64,000 nt of DNA from Chitinophaga fulva (GCF_012927205.1 NZ_JABBGC010000002.1:1550001-1614000), one strand, 5' to 3'; shown: positions 32,026 through 41,494, counted from the stretch's first letter. The notes: generated by a model from the sequence alone, not told the origin. A program made the numbers and translations.

Positions 32026-32874
32026 TTACATATCCTGCAACACGCACCAGCAGTCGTCAAAGTTCTTTTTCTCCAGGTCCTGTTTTCTGATCCAGAAATA
32101 TAAACGTCCCATATCGGCCCACATCATGTTGGCATCTCCCTCGTTACTGTCTACCTGTAGCAACAGCAACCAGTCTTTGGCGCCGGTCATCACGTCTGCA
32201 TATTCCGGGGAGTCAAACTTTCTGAAGTCGCCGGTAAAATCTTTATGGGTAACGATCTGGCAGAATGTCTCCATCTCCCCTTGCAGTATATCTGCATGGC
32301 CCAATGTTTTATTGCTCTCCACTTCTTTCCATATCTTTTCGCCGTACGTATCTCTTTCTTCGCTGCTGAGGAAGGAGAATGCCTTGCCCCATTTGTAGGG
32401 CATAGATACTTGCGTTTCAAAAGAGAGTGCGCACGGGCTGTATTGTGCCGTTTCGACCAGTGATTCCGGGAAATCGGGGTCCCTCAGCGCATCCTGGGGC
32501 CCGTCGAAATAGATCACGCGGAACAGGTGTTTTTCGTCCAGCGAGTATCCGCCCATAGCCTGATCAGCGTCATAGAAGAAATAGAGGTAACCACTACCGG
32601 GAAGCACCTGGTGCGTATCGAAAGACTTCACTTCCGACAGATTGAGCTGCGCAATAAATGACAACGGGTTACCCTTGTTGTCAACGGGCCAGGAAATATG
32701 CTCCGGCAAATCAGGCGTGCCGCCTATCCTGGAGCCACCAATAGGCACATCGTTGTAGTCATAGATCCGGGTCAGATGGTATCTGATCGTGTCTTTCATC
32801 AGGGCCTCAAATAGGGGTTTGTGATTGTCAAAATTGTGGGCTGTTAACGCGGTGTAAAATTCCTGTTTATTCAT
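32026..32874 (-). CDS. YwqG-family (DUF1963) protein
   Basis: This 282-residue cytoplasmic protein has no signal peptide. Features of the YwqG/DUF1963 family are SRIGGTPDLPEHISWP near residue 48, PLSFIAQLNLSEV, LPGSGYLYFFYDAD, the central DFTGDFRKFDSPEY segment and the end MMWADMGRLYFWIRKQDL. Function in the family is unknown; members often sit in accessory or toxin-immunity contexts. It stands alone, with a gap of 83 bases to the next gene upstream of its end pattern and a terminator on its 3' side. Confidence 0.88.
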   Translation of the reverse strand: MNKQEFYTALTAHNFDNHKPLFEALMKDTIRYHLTRIYDYNDVPIGGSRIGGTPDLPEHISWPVDNKGNPLSFIAQLNLSEVKSFDTHQVLPGSGYLYFFYDADQAMGGYSLDEKHLFRVIYFDGPQDALRDPDFPESLVETAQYSPCALSFETQVSMPYKWGKAFSFLSSEERDTYGEKIWKEVESNKTLGHADILQGEMETFCQIVTHKDFTGDFRKFDSPEYADVMTGAKDWLLLLQVDSNEGDANMMWADMGRLYFWIRKQDLEKKNFDDCWCVLQDM

Positions 32875-32947
32875 GGGATAATTATAATTATAAAACAGGC
32901 CAAAGATAAAATCTTTTACGAGTTTGACTAGCAGCCAGCCGGAAGAA

Positions 32948-32970
32948 ACAGCCGATTTTACATCGGCTGT
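32948..32970 (-). terminator. Hairpin terminator overlapping the ABM-gene stop codon
   Basis: A 9-bp perfect inverted repeat (32948-32956 with 32962-32970) has a 5-base loop that contains part of the stop codon of the ABM gene (stop at 32958). On the minus strand TTTCTTCC follows. Confidence 0.5.
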
Positions 32971-33284
32971 CCCGGCATCACCTTTCCGGAAGAAGCGCCT
33001 ACAAACTCCAGGACTTTCACGGCATGTGAGCCGTTGAGGCCACTCTCATCCCGCTCCTGCTGAAATGCTTTGAAAGAGGGCACATTCAGCACTTCCTGCT
33101 GGATCTTCTCATCCCGGTAAGCAGAGAAATGGGAGAAGGTAACCCCGTCGTCCATCAGGGAAATATGGTACCAGAAAGCGGAATCGTCCATTTTTTGGAA
33201 ATCAGCGAGGAAGCGTTGTATATTCTCTTTATTTTTTGCTACAAATGCTGGTTTTACGGTGTAGGTAACTTGTACAGTGATCAT
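32958..33284 (-). CDS. Antibiotic biosynthesis monooxygenase (ABM)-like dimeric alpha-beta barrel protein
   Basis: This 108-residue protein begins MITVQVTYTVKPAFVAKNKE and continues NIQRFLADFQKM, FWYHISLMDDGVTFSHFSAYRD and VPSFKAFQQERDE, the strand-helix pattern of small ABM/YgiN-like proteins. These often act on quinones or as small oxygenases and dimerise. Whether it is catalytic is unclear. It lies about 100 bases downstream of the second AraC gene, on the same strand as the AraC and NmrA-like genes, and may belong to one inducible group with them. Confidence 0.75.
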   Translation of the reverse strand: MITVQVTYTVKPAFVAKNKENIQRFLADFQKMDDSAFWYHISLMDDGVTFSHFSAYRDEKIQQEVLNVPSFKAFQQERDESGLNGSHAVKVLEFVGASSGKVMPGQPM

Positions 33285-33387
33285 GTCAGTATAAATTAAA
33301 TGGTTTTAAGTTGAAGACCCTTCCGGGCCATTTACACCTATACTACAACCGGGATTAATTATTTTGGACACATGCACCGAAATTTTT

Positions 33388-34317
33388 TTAAAACCGGCTT
33401 GCCTTCCTGAACTCCAGCGGTGAAATATTCGTTTTGGTCTTGAACAGTTTGGAAAATGACTGCGGATATTCAAACCCCAGCTCAAAGGCAATTTCATTGA
33501 CCGACAGATCTGTCATCGTCAATCTTTCTTTTGCTTTTTCGATGACCTTCTCTTGTATATGCTGCTGGGTACTATTGCCGGTAAGCGTTTTAAGCAGGCC
33601 GCTCAGATAATTGGGGGAGATATTCAGCTGGCCGGATATCTCCTTTACCGTTGGTATCCCTTTCTCTTCCAGCACCTCCGGTGCAAAAGCCTTTTCCAGC
33701 AATGCTTCCAGCTGGTCCACGATACAATGGTGGGTGATTTTACGGGTAATGAACTGCCGCTGGTAAAAACGTTCCGCATATCCCAGCAGGGTCTCGATGA
33801 TAGAAATAATGATCCCCTGACTGAATTTATCAATATTGGTAAGATACTCCCGTTCTATATTCCTGAACAACCCGCAGATGGTCTGCTCCTCATCTTCAGA
33901 CAGGAACAGGGCTTCGTTCACCGAATAATCGAAGAACTCGTATTGCTTTATTTTCAGGGCAAGGGGATGGTTCCAGAGAAAGTCCGGATGGAGCAACAGC
34001 AACCATCCGGTTTGATTTATTTCGTCCTCCCGATAAGCATTAAAGCTAAATACCCGCCCCGGCGCCATGAAGCTCATCACGCCTTTATCAAAATCATATT
34101 CCTGTTGCCCGTACTTCATCTTCAGACATGACTGCATGAACCGGCTCATACTGATAAAGTAAAAGTCAGTCGTCATCGTGACATCTGAATTCCTGGATGG
34201 GTCCTTTAAGTCGGCAATATTGATCACGTTAATCAGCGGATGCTTCGCTTCCGGCAGGCTTCTCAGTTGTGATAACCCATGGATGCCTTTTATTTTCAGG
34301 GGCGGATTTCCGGCCAT
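33388..34317 (-). CDS. AraC-family transcriptional regulator
   Basis: This is 309 residues. The N-terminal sensor region (about 1-190) includes VMSFMAPGRVFSFNAYRED and resembles the other AraC protein of this window (29589-28681). The double HTH has TVKEISGQLNISPNYLSGLL and NEIAFELGFEYPQSFSKLFK, ending ISPLEFRKASRF. Its ATG is 5 bases after the stop of the upstream NmrA-like oxidoreductase gene, so they form one transcription unit. Confidence 0.93.
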   Translation of the reverse strand: MAGNPPLKIKGIHGLSQLRSLPEAKHPLINVINIADLKDPSRNSDVTMTTDFYFISMSRFMQSCLKMKYGQQEYDFDKGVMSFMAPGRVFSFNAYREDEINQTGWLLLLHPDFLWNHPLALKIKQYEFFDYSVNEALFLSEDEEQTICGLFRNIEREYLTNIDKFSQGIIISIIETLLGYAERFYQRQFITRKITHHCIVDQLEALLEKAFAPEVLEEKGIPTVKEISGQLNISPNYLSGLLKTLTGNSTQQHIQEKVIEKAKERLTMTDLSVNEIAFELGFEYPQSFSKLFKTKTNISPLEFRKASRF

Positions 34318-34322
34318 AATAT

Positions 34323-35186
34323 TTAGTTTTGATGATACCAGGCAGCATACTCCCGGGCAAAATCCTTTAGTTTTCTTTTTCCCAATGCTGGTCTGTTAAG
34401 ATAATAATCCTCCTGCGCTTTCCCATTATGCATATTTTCCTGCATTTCTACCAGTAATCCGGCTACTTCAGGTGATACGCCGGTAGCTTCCAGCCCTTGT
34501 TTCACCTGTTCTCCCGGCAGTGTTATCCATTGGAGGCCAGGTATGCCAACAGCCTCTCCTATAATTTGCGCCGCCTGTGTGCACGTTAGCTCCTCGCTGG
34601 CCACATACCTCGCTTTCAAACCCACTGCTGCCGGAGCGTTGAGCTCTTCCGCGATAGCAGCAGCAATATCCTCCGGTGCCACAAAAGCCACCATGTCTTC
34701 TCCCCCATAATTGGACATGATCATGCCCTGGTGGCGGATCATGTCCTTCAGATGATAGAAATTGCTGTAGAACGGCCCTGGCCTTACAAAGGTAACTGAC
34801 ACCCCGTTCAGTGCCTCAAACTTTTTCTCCGGCTGTACGGAATGCAGCAGATGCGCTATCCATCCGGTGAGCACCACTGCACGCTTTACGCCCGTTTCCC
34901 GGATAGCGTGAACATAACGGTCCATGTTCCTGTCCCATGTGCTTACATCCCGGGAGGTAAAGTCCAGCGGGTTCATACAATAAACAGCATCAGCGCCGGT
35001 AAAGGCTTTCACGAGGAAAGACGGGTCCGTGATACTGCCGATAGCGGGTTGAGCGCCCATCGCCTGTATAGCAGCCTGTTTGTTGGCGTCTGTCGTGATG
35101 AGGGTCACCTGGTGTCCTTCCTTCACCAATATTTCCGTGAGCGGCTTACTGATATTTCCGAGAGAGCCTGTAAGTACGATTTTCAT
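34323..35186 (-). CDS. NmrA-like NAD(P)-binding protein
   Basis: This is 287 residues from the ATG at 35186, which gives MKIVLTGSLGNISKPLTEIL; a TTG at 35195 is in frame upstream. The Rossmann motif is GSLGNISKP. VKRAVVLTGWIAHLL and VTFVRPGPFYSNFYHL, then EDMVAFVAPEDIAAAIAEEL, are typical of NmrA/atypical SDR proteins such as QOR2-like quinone reductases. There is no YxxxK pair, as expected in the NmrA group. It is cytoplasmic and acts either as a reductase or a redox sensor. The AraC gene follows after 5 bases. Confidence 0.88.
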   Translation of the reverse strand: MKIVLTGSLGNISKPLTEILVKEGHQVTLITTDANKQAAIQAMGAQPAIGSITDPSFLVKAFTGADAVYCMNPLDFTSRDVSTWDRNMDRYVHAIRETGVKRAVVLTGWIAHLLHSVQPEKKFEALNGVSVTFVRPGPFYSNFYHLKDMIRHQGMIMSNYGGEDMVAFVAPEDIAAAIAEELNAPAAVGLKARYVASEELTCTQAAQIIGEAVGIPGLQWITLPGEQVKQGLEATGVSPEVAGLLVEMQENMHNGKAQEDYYLNRPALGKRKLKDFAREYAAWYHQN

Positions 35187-35431
35187 TGTTAGCAATTTAA
35201 TGTACCCAAAGGTGTCCCGGAATGCCGGTGTAAAAGTGTTCAGATCTCAGAAGATTATAGGAGAATCTACGTAATAAATAAACGTTGTCTTTTTGAAAAC
35301 GGCCTATCCTGCAAGCCCTACAGTTAAAAAAGCGCTACCTTCGCCCCGGAACCGTAATAAAAAATGCCAGTCATATGTGCCATTCCTACAGGACATATGT
35401 CGGCACCGCTTAAATATATACCCGGATTGCT

Positions 35432-38400
35432 ATGCGTAATGCCTTCATTAAAAAAGTTGCATTAAAAATATTAAAAATTACTTCGATATCTCTGGCCGCA
35501 ATTCTTGCGCTATTGTTTTTGCTACCCATGCTGTTTCCTGATGCAGTATCCAACAAAATCAAGACCTGGGCCAACAGCAGTATCACCGGCGAGCTTAATT
35601 TTTCCAAAGCCCGGTTATCCTTCTTTAACCACTTTCCGGCCCTAACGCTGACCCTGTACGATTTTAGCCTGAAAGGCGGAGCGCCTTTCCAGCAAGACAC
35701 GCTTGTTGCCGGTAATGAAGTATCCCTTGGCGTCAACCTGCAAAGCGTTTTCTCTGATGCCATCACCATCGACGAAATATACCTGACCAACGGGAAAATA
35801 CATATCATGGTGGATTCCAGCGGGCATCCGAACTATAACGTATATAAATCCGCTCCTGCCACCACGCCCAGCAAACCGGACAGCGGCAGCGCCTCTATGA
35901 AGATAGAAAGGATACAAATTGATCATTGCCATCTTATCTACGATGATCAGTCGCTCCCCATGTACGTACAGGCCAAAGAGGTGAACTATGTAGGAAAAGG
36001 CGACCTCTCCAAAGCGATCTTTGATCTTCACTCTAAAATCAATATCGGTTCCCTGGATTTTACTTATGCCAATACTTCCTATATCTTATCTAAAAAACTG
36101 AATGGAGAGCTGGTCACCAAGATCAATACCAACTCCCTGGATTTTGTTTTTGAAAGAAATGACCTGAAAATAAATGAGCTGCCGGTAAGATTAAAAGGCG
36201 CCTTCGCCTTCATGAAGAACGGCTACAAAATGGACTTCCGGCTCAGTTCCATGGAATCCAGCCTGCATGCTATTTTTGGCGCCCTGCCGCCTGAATATCT
36301 CACCTGGATGCAGCACACCAATGTGGAGGGCACCGCAGACGTAAATGCCAGTTTAATCGGTGAATACATTGCGGAAACCAACACCATGCCCAACCTCACC
36401 TTTAATATGCAGGTCCGTAATGGTGTGATCACCAATCCGAAAGCACCGGCGCCCATTAAAAACCTGTTCCTGAATTTTCAGTCCAGGCTGGCACAACTGA
36501 ATACCGATAGTTTATACCTTAACGTAGACTCTATCTTCTTTAACATCGACAAAGATTATTTCAGTTCCGTGATACGGGTAAAAGGCCTGAAAACACCGGA
36601 TATCCATCTCAAATTAAATACAGACCTGGACCTGGAAAAATGGAGCAAAGCGATGGGCTGGCAGTCGTTTGACGTGAAAGGCCGCCTGCAGGCGCATATG
36701 CTGGCCGATGGCCCGTATGCCACCAGCATCGTGGACCGTGGCCCCAAACATCTTCCGGACACCGTTATCAGCAGTATTCCTTCTTTTGATCTCCAGGCCA
36801 GCTTCCATGATGGCTACTTTAAATTTGCCTCCCTGCCGGAAGCACTTAAAAATATCAGCTTCCAGGTAGCTGCCAATTGCCCGGATAACAACCTCGCACA
36901 TACGCACTTTAACATTGATAACATCAACGCCAACCTGCTCAGCAACTATATCAAAGGCTACTTCCGTTTCAGCAACGCCCAGGCGCCTGTCATTGACGCG
37001 CAACTGGCGTCTGTCCTGCAACTGAGCGACGTCAAACAGTTCTGCCCCATGGACAGCCTGGACGTTACCGGTGCCTTGCATGTAGACATCAATACCAAAG
37101 GCAGCTATGTACCGGCAAAAAGATTGTTCCCGGTAACGACCGCCAAACTCACCATGGATAATGGTACCCTGCAAACAAAATATTACCCGAAACCTATTCA
37201 GAAGATCAACGTAGACGCCACCGTTACCAATACCACCGGCACGCTCAGCTCCCTGAAGGTAGACGTGAAGCCCATTGCTTTTGAATTCGAAGGAAACCCC
37301 TTTCTGCTGAAAGCCGATCTTAGCAATTTCGATAACCTGCGGTATAACATTACCTCTAACGGCACGATCGATCTGGGCGCCATCTATAAAGTATTCGCGC
37401 TACAGGGATATGACCTGAAAGGCTTCATCCAGACCAACCTGGCCCTTAGCGGCACCCAGGCCGATGCCCTCGCCGGGCGTTATAACAAACTAAACAACCG
37501 GGGCAAAATGACCGTCAGGGATATTGTGCTCCAATCGGACATGTTCCCGCTCCCCTTTTATATCAGCAACGGTGTATTCCGGTTTGACCAGGATAAAATG
37601 TGGTTCGACACCTTTATCGCCACCTATGGCAAATCGAAGCTTACCATGAACGGCTTTTTAAGCAATGTGATTGGCTATCTCACCGCGAAAAATCAAATAC
37701 TGCAGGGCAACTTCGATTTCAGGAGCAACTATGTGCTGGTAGATGAACTGATGACCAATAACAGTCCGGCTGCCGCTACGCCAGCCAAAACCACGGCTTC
37801 TTCCGGCGTGATCATGCTGCCTTCCAACCTGGCACTGACACTCAACGCAGCCGCCGACAGGATCCGCTTCAAAGGCATGAACATCGATAGTTTCCATGGG
37901 CAGCTGGTACTGGACAGCGGCAAAGTAGCACTCAACAAAACCGGGTTCAATATTATCGGCGCCCCCGTAGAGATGGACGCCACCTACGCCTGCATACAGC
38001 CGCAGCGGGCCTCCTTCGACTACCACATCACCGCAAAAGAGTTTGATATCCGCCGCGCCTATAATGAAATTAAAATCTTCCGGGACATGGCCAGTTCAGC
38101 TGCCGGCGCCAGCGGCATCGTAGGCCTCGACTATCGCCTGAGCGGTAAACTGGATGGTAACATGAACCCCGTATACCCTTCCCTGAAAGGCGGCGGTGTA
38201 TTGTCTGTCAAGAAAATCAAGCTGAAAGGCTTCAAGCTGATGAACGCCGTCAGCCAGTCCACCGGCAAATCAGACATTAAAGACCCGGATGTTTCCAAAG
38301 TGGATATTAAATCCACCATCAGCAATAACATTATTACCATCGAAAGGACCAAGCTGCGTGTAGCCGGCTTCCGCCCCCGCTTCGAAGGACAGGTGAGCAT

Positions 38401-38560
38401 GGATGGCCGCTTAAACCTGAAAGGCCGACTGGGCCTGCCGCCGTTCGGCATCCTGGGCATCCCTTTCAACGTCACCGGCACTCAAAGCAATCCGACCGTA
38501 AAACTGCGCAGAGGCAGCGATAAAGACCAACTGGAAGAAACACCCGATACAGATGAATAA
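35432..38560 (+). CDS. AsmA-family inner membrane-anchored protein
   Basis: This is a 1,042-residue AsmA-like protein. One N-terminal membrane anchor (about 8-30, ISLAAILALLFLLPMLF) is followed by the family start LTLYDFSLKGG near 70 and a long repetitive beta-rich body. The C-terminal AsmA_2 region contains GGGVLSVKKIKLKGFKLMN and ends GILGIPFNVTGTQSNPTVKLRRG. AsmA/TamB-type proteins form a hydrophobic groove spanning the periplasm and move phospholipid toward the outer membrane. It stands alone with a 245-base upstream gap. Confidence 0.9.
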   Translation: MRNAFIKKVALKILKITSISLAAILALLFLLPMLFPDAVSNKIKTWANSSITGELNFSKARLSFFNHFPALTLTLYDFSLKGGAPFQQDTLVAGNEVSLGVNLQSVFSDAITIDEIYLTNGKIHIMVDSSGHPNYNVYKSAPATTPSKPDSGSASMKIERIQIDHCHLIYDDQSLPMYVQAKEVNYVGKGDLSKAIFDLHSKINIGSLDFTYANTSYILSKKLNGELVTKINTNSLDFVFERNDLKINELPVRLKGAFAFMKNGYKMDFRLSSMESSLHAIFGALPPEYLTWMQHTNVEGTADVNASLIGEYIAETNTMPNLTFNMQVRNGVITNPKAPAPIKNLFLNFQSRLAQLNTDSLYLNVDSIFFNIDKDYFSSVIRVKGLKTPDIHLKLNTDLDLEKWSKAMGWQSFDVKGRLQAHMLADGPYATSIVDRGPKHLPDTVISSIPSFDLQASFHDGYFKFASLPEALKNISFQVAANCPDNNLAHTHFNIDNINANLLSNYIKGYFRFSNAQAPVIDAQLASVLQLSDVKQFCPMDSLDVTGALHVDINTKGSYVPAKRLFPVTTAKLTMDNGTLQTKYYPKPIQKINVDATVTNTTGTLSSLKVDVKPIAFEFEGNPFLLKADLSNFDNLRYNITSNGTIDLGAIYKVFALQGYDLKGFIQTNLALSGTQADALAGRYNKLNNRGKMTVRDIVLQSDMFPLPFYISNGVFRFDQDKMWFDTFIATYGKSKLTMNGFLSNVIGYLTAKNQILQGNFDFRSNYVLVDELMTNNSPAAATPAKTTASSGVIMLPSNLALTLNAAADRIRFKGMNIDSFHGQLVLDSGKVALNKTGFNIIGAPVEMDATYACIQPQRASFDYHITAKEFDIRRAYNEIKIFRDMASSAAGASGIVGLDYRLSGKLDGNMNPVYPSLKGGGVLSVKKIKLKGFKLMNAVSQSTGKSDIKDPDVSKVDIKSTISNNIITIERTKLRVAGFRPRFEGQVSMDGRLNLKGRLGLPPFGILGIPFNVTGTQSNPTVKLRRGSDKDQLEETPDTDE

Positions 38561-38611
38561 CCTTCATCTTTTCAGGCCTGTTCTTCTCCGTAACAAAAAG
38601 ATAAAAATTTC

Positions 38612-38619
38612 TATTTTTG
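38612..38619 (+). promoter_or_regulatory. Possible -7 promoter element (TATTTTTG) for the HopJ gene
   Basis: TATTTTTG fits TAnnTTTG and lies 61 bases before the ATG at 38680. No TTTG -33 element is in place, so confidence is low. Confidence 0.35.
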
Positions 38620-38679
38620 AGCGGTGGTGAGGATTTATATTCATCTTCACTTCACATTCATCTTAAAATATAACGCTGC

Positions 38680-39021
38680 ATGAACGGGCAATTAACGACA
38701 TTGATGGGGAAACTTAAGGACAATACCATCCAGTTTAAAGAAGTGATTGAATTCATCGAAAGTCAATATCACCATCAGCCAACGGCCTTTAAAAACGGAG
38801 ACGCGTATAACGAGGCAACACAAAACCAGGGTAGCGCTAAAGTTTTTGCTTTCGCGCAATTAAATGATCTCTCCAAAGAAGATACCCTTTACCTGTTTGC
38901 AGAACACTATCAATCAGTATTAAGTACCCCTGATGCGCAGGACCACCAAAACATCCGGCAGTTTATGACGCATGGATGGGCTGGCGTGGTGTTTGAAGGC
39001 CAGGCCCTGGTACAGAAATAG
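38680..39021 (+). CDS. HopJ-family type III effector-like protein
   Basis: This 113-residue protein matches the HopJ family: MNGQLTTLMGKLKDN, VIEFIESQYHHQPTAFKNGD, QNQGSAKVFAFAQLNDLSKE, YLFAEHYQSVL and RQFMTHGWAGVVF. The family name comes from a Pseudomonas effector, but it is widespread in free-living bacteria without type III secretion, including Bacteroidota, so an effector role is unlikely here. There is no signal peptide. An alpha/beta hydrolase begins 52 bases downstream and may be in the same transcript. Confidence 0.9.
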   Translation: MNGQLTTLMGKLKDNTIQFKEVIEFIESQYHHQPTAFKNGDAYNEATQNQGSAKVFAFAQLNDLSKEDTLYLFAEHYQSVLSTPDAQDHQNIRQFMTHGWAGVVFEGQALVQK

Positions 39022-39073
39022 CGGGTGAGGTGATCATCTGTCCAGGACCTCATCAGCATAAAGGAATTCCACA

Positions 39074-39985
39074 ATGAGAAAACTACTGTTTACTCTTGCT
39101 TTAGTGTCTGCCTGCTCCGTATCATGGGCCCAGCGCAGCATCCGTATAGATGGGATAGAAACGTTTTATACTGTAGGCGGCCTGGAAACCAGAAAGCCTG
39201 GTGAGCCGGTCGCCGTCTTTGAAAGCGGCATGGGAATGAGCGGAGAAAATTTCTCCATCCTTCTTTCTAGGCTTTCTGGCAACATCCCCTGGTTTACCTA
39301 CGACAGAAATGGAATTGGCCATTCCGGTGTGGACATAGCCATCAAGAGCGATAGCGATGTGGTAAAAAAACTACACCGGACCCTGCAAACATTGAACATC
39401 CAACCTCCTTACCTGCTGGTGGGGCACTCCATAGGAGGCGCTTTAGCCCGTTTGTTTGCCGCATTCTACCCAAAGGAAACAGCAGGATTGGTTTTGATTG
39501 ATCCCACAGATTTCATGCTTACCCAAAATGAAAATGATAGTGCCGCGAAATCATCAAAAAGCAAAATAGGTTACCAGGAATTGTGGCTCAGCATGCTCAC
39601 TGATATGGCTGGCGACAAAAACATGCCCGAAGGTGTAAGAACCGAAATGAAAAGGGAACTGAATGTCAGCAAAGATGTTTTTTTCAAAGAGTACAACAAC
39701 TTAAATGAACTCAGAGACATTCCTGTTGCTGTGCTGATTGCTTATAACAGACCTATTGAGCGGTATGAAGAAGAGATGAATGCCAAACTGGGTATTAATG
39801 GCAGGGCGTGGTTTGATACTTTTGATGATCTGAGGATCAAACATTACCGCAATTTGATTAAACATCAGAAAAACAGTGAGATCATCCTGCTGCCAGGTTA
39901 TAGTCATGGAATTCACCACCAGGACCCCGGTAAGGTTGGTGACGTGATTAATAGTGTTTTTAAAAAAAGCTCCGTTAAACCCTGA
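39074..39985 (+). CDS. Secreted alpha/beta hydrolase
   Basis: This is 303 residues with the signal peptide MRKLLFTLALVSACSVSWAQ. The alpha/beta hydrolase core has the oxyanion region FESGMGMSGEN, the nucleophile elbow GHSIGG (LLVGHSIGGALARLF), an acidic position near LIDPTDF, and a late His in LPGYSHGIHHQDPG. It is likely a periplasmic esterase or lipase; the substrate is unknown. A Shine-Dalgarno-like AAGGAA precedes the ATG at 39074. A strong terminator follows the stop. Confidence 0.88.
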   Translation: MRKLLFTLALVSACSVSWAQRSIRIDGIETFYTVGGLETRKPGEPVAVFESGMGMSGENFSILLSRLSGNIPWFTYDRNGIGHSGVDIAIKSDSDVVKKLHRTLQTLNIQPPYLLVGHSIGGALARLFAAFYPKETAGLVLIDPTDFMLTQNENDSAAKSSKSKIGYQELWLSMLTDMAGDKNMPEGVRTEMKRELNVSKDVFFKEYNNLNELRDIPVAVLIAYNRPIERYEEEMNAKLGINGRAWFDTFDDLRIKHYRNLIKHQKNSEIILLPGYSHGIHHQDPGKVGDVINSVFKKSSVKP

Positions 39986-40000
39986 TAAAAGAGCTTTTAT

Positions 40001-40045
40001 AGCCCGGTTGTACCTTTCATGGACTACAACCGGGCTTAATTTTTA
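40001..40045 (+). terminator. Intrinsic terminator after the alpha/beta hydrolase
   Basis: A 12-bp perfect stem (40001-40012 with 40025-40036) has a 12-base loop and is followed by TAATTTTT on the plus strand. Confidence 0.9.
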
Positions 40046-40120
40046 AAATTTCCGCCAAATCTTGTAACCTTTTAAACCCTTATTTGTCTAATGTATACAA
40101 CCATCAATACCTGACAAAAC

Positions 40121-40300
40121 ATGCAGACAGATCTTGAGAAAGAAACGGTGTTAACGCACGGAAATAAAAAATTGACAAACGAGGGCAAGTTTGAAGCAAT
40201 ACGGTACCACTTCCATGAGATCATGCTCGCCCTTGGCCTTGATCTCGAAGATGACAGCCTGAAAGATACCCCCGGCAGAGTAGCCATCTCCCCGGAACAT
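40121..40300 (+). pseudogene. folE: Truncated GTP cyclohydrolase I (folE) remnant
   Basis: The frame begins at an ATG (40121) with a folE-like N-terminus: KFEAIRYHFHEIMLALGLDLEDDSLKDTPGRVA fits GTP cyclohydrolase I in two segments (EAIRYHFHEIMLALGLDL, then DDSLKDTPGRVA). After GRVA (about residue 54) similarity stops, where the family would continue into the catalytic two thirds with the zinc-binding Cys/His residues. The remaining frame to 40369 is encoded by the terminator of the opposite-strand gene and is not folE. About three quarters of the enzyme is missing, so it cannot be active. I place the end of the recognisable fragment near 40300 (approximate). Confidence 0.75.
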
Positions 40301-40306
40301 ACAACA

Positions 40307-40337
40307 ATAAAAAAAGAGTACCCTTGCGGATACTCTT
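40307..40337 (-). terminator. Intrinsic terminator of the DUF2167 gene
   Basis: On the minus strand an AAGAGTA/TACTCTT stem (40314-40337) has two further G-C pairs after one mismatch and runs into a T-rich stretch (complement of A-run 40307-40315). It lies 21 bases after the stop at 40358. Confidence 0.75.
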
Positions 40338-40357
40338 CGTATGTGTATTGTAACGGA

Positions 40358-41326
40358 TTACAATGTTGATGGCGGCTCTTCTGTGGAAGTCATCTCCGTA
40401 TCTCCTTCCAGTTGCTTCGCTTCTTTTTTGCGGCCGAAGAACCTCTTCACTACGCCTGCCAATGCAGCAAATCCCAACAGGATAAATTTCCAGCCTGCTG
40501 CCAGGAACTTCAGGATGATGGCGAAGAATCCCACTTTAGCGAGTACTTTACCGGCTACCAGTCCACCGATGGTCCATGCGGCCACGTTATCAATCTTCGG
40601 ATCAAAATCGAAATAGGTATTACCTTCCGTGAAAGTGGCCATGTGCAGTACTTTATCAATATCCGCTTTCACCAATGGCAGTTCACGCATAGTACATACT
40701 GCATTCAGCGACAGGATGCCATGACGGCCTAAAATGCGGACCTGGTAATTCAGTGTATTGGTCCCATCTGAATCCCCGAAATGAATTTCCTTGGCCCAGT
40801 GCAATACTTTGTTTTTCTTGTCATAGAAGGGCGTCTGCGCCCATCCTACCAGGTGAATGCTCGGATAACCTTCTTTTAAACGTTGTGCATTTTCCTCCTT
40901 CTCATCTTTCTGCAGGTTTTTCAGCATGTCATCGTAATCGATTTTTTCCGCATCGCCATCTTTTACGTAGCCGATATCTTCGTACTCCACGATGAAAGCA
41001 TAGCTGCTATCAGAGAAAGGGTCTGACTTTTCGGGAAAAATCATTCCCAGCGTATTGGCCGCATTGGCCTCAGGATTGCCCCACAACTTAGTTAAGACAT
41101 ATTTGCTCTGTTCTTCGTTGAGGAACTTAAATCCCGCAGGGATCTTAATCTCCGCTTTACCGCCGGGGAGTTTAATAACACCGGTTTCATACTTTTGTGC
41201 TTTGCGGATAGAATCCACCATTTTCTCTGCCTGTTCCTGGGAAATTTCGACAGAGTCACGTACAGGGGCTGCTTTAAGGGATAGGGCTACAAACAGCAAA
41301 CTAGCCAGACATAGGTACTTTAACAT
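40358..41326 (-). CDS. DUF2167 family membrane protein
   Basis: This is 322 residues. A signal peptide, MLKYLCLASLLFVALSLKAAP, is followed by an extracytoplasmic domain with GVIKLPGGKAEIKIPAGFKF, ESDPFSDSSYAFIVEYEDIGYVKDG in shorter parts, VGWAQTPFYDKKNKVLHWA and NTLNYQVRILGRHG. These are typical of DUF2167. Two C-terminal hydrophobic helices (about 240-292, AAWTIGGLVAGKVLAKVGFF and FILLGFAALAGVV) anchor it in the membrane, with a charged tail. Function in the family is unknown. It is a single gene with its own terminator. Confidence 0.9.
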   Translation of the reverse strand: MLKYLCLASLLFVALSLKAAPVRDSVEISQEQAEKMVDSIRKAQKYETGVIKLPGGKAEIKIPAGFKFLNEEQSKYVLTKLWGNPEANAANTLGMIFPEKSDPFSDSSYAFIVEYEDIGYVKDGDAEKIDYDDMLKNLQKDEKEENAQRLKEGYPSIHLVGWAQTPFYDKKNKVLHWAKEIHFGDSDGTNTLNYQVRILGRHGILSLNAVCTMRELPLVKADIDKVLHMATFTEGNTYFDFDPKIDNVAAWTIGGLVAGKVLAKVGFFAIILKFLAAGWKFILLGFAALAGVVKRFFGRKKEAKQLEGDTEMTSTEEPPSTL

Positions 41327-41494
41327 GAATGAATAAATATTTCAGGCGGCAAAAGTGCAATAAATATTTCAAAAAAGAAAATGATTGGCACAGAAGCCAG
41401 CAGCAGCAAGTCATTACAGTCATGACAAGTTTGCAACAACATCACATGGTATCCTCCTGATAAACAAGGCAGAATTTTTTCTTATTTTGCTCCC

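Noticed and set aside
35392..35401. GACATATGTC palindrome upstream of AsmA
   Set aside because: A single 10-bp palindrome without further context is likely by chance.
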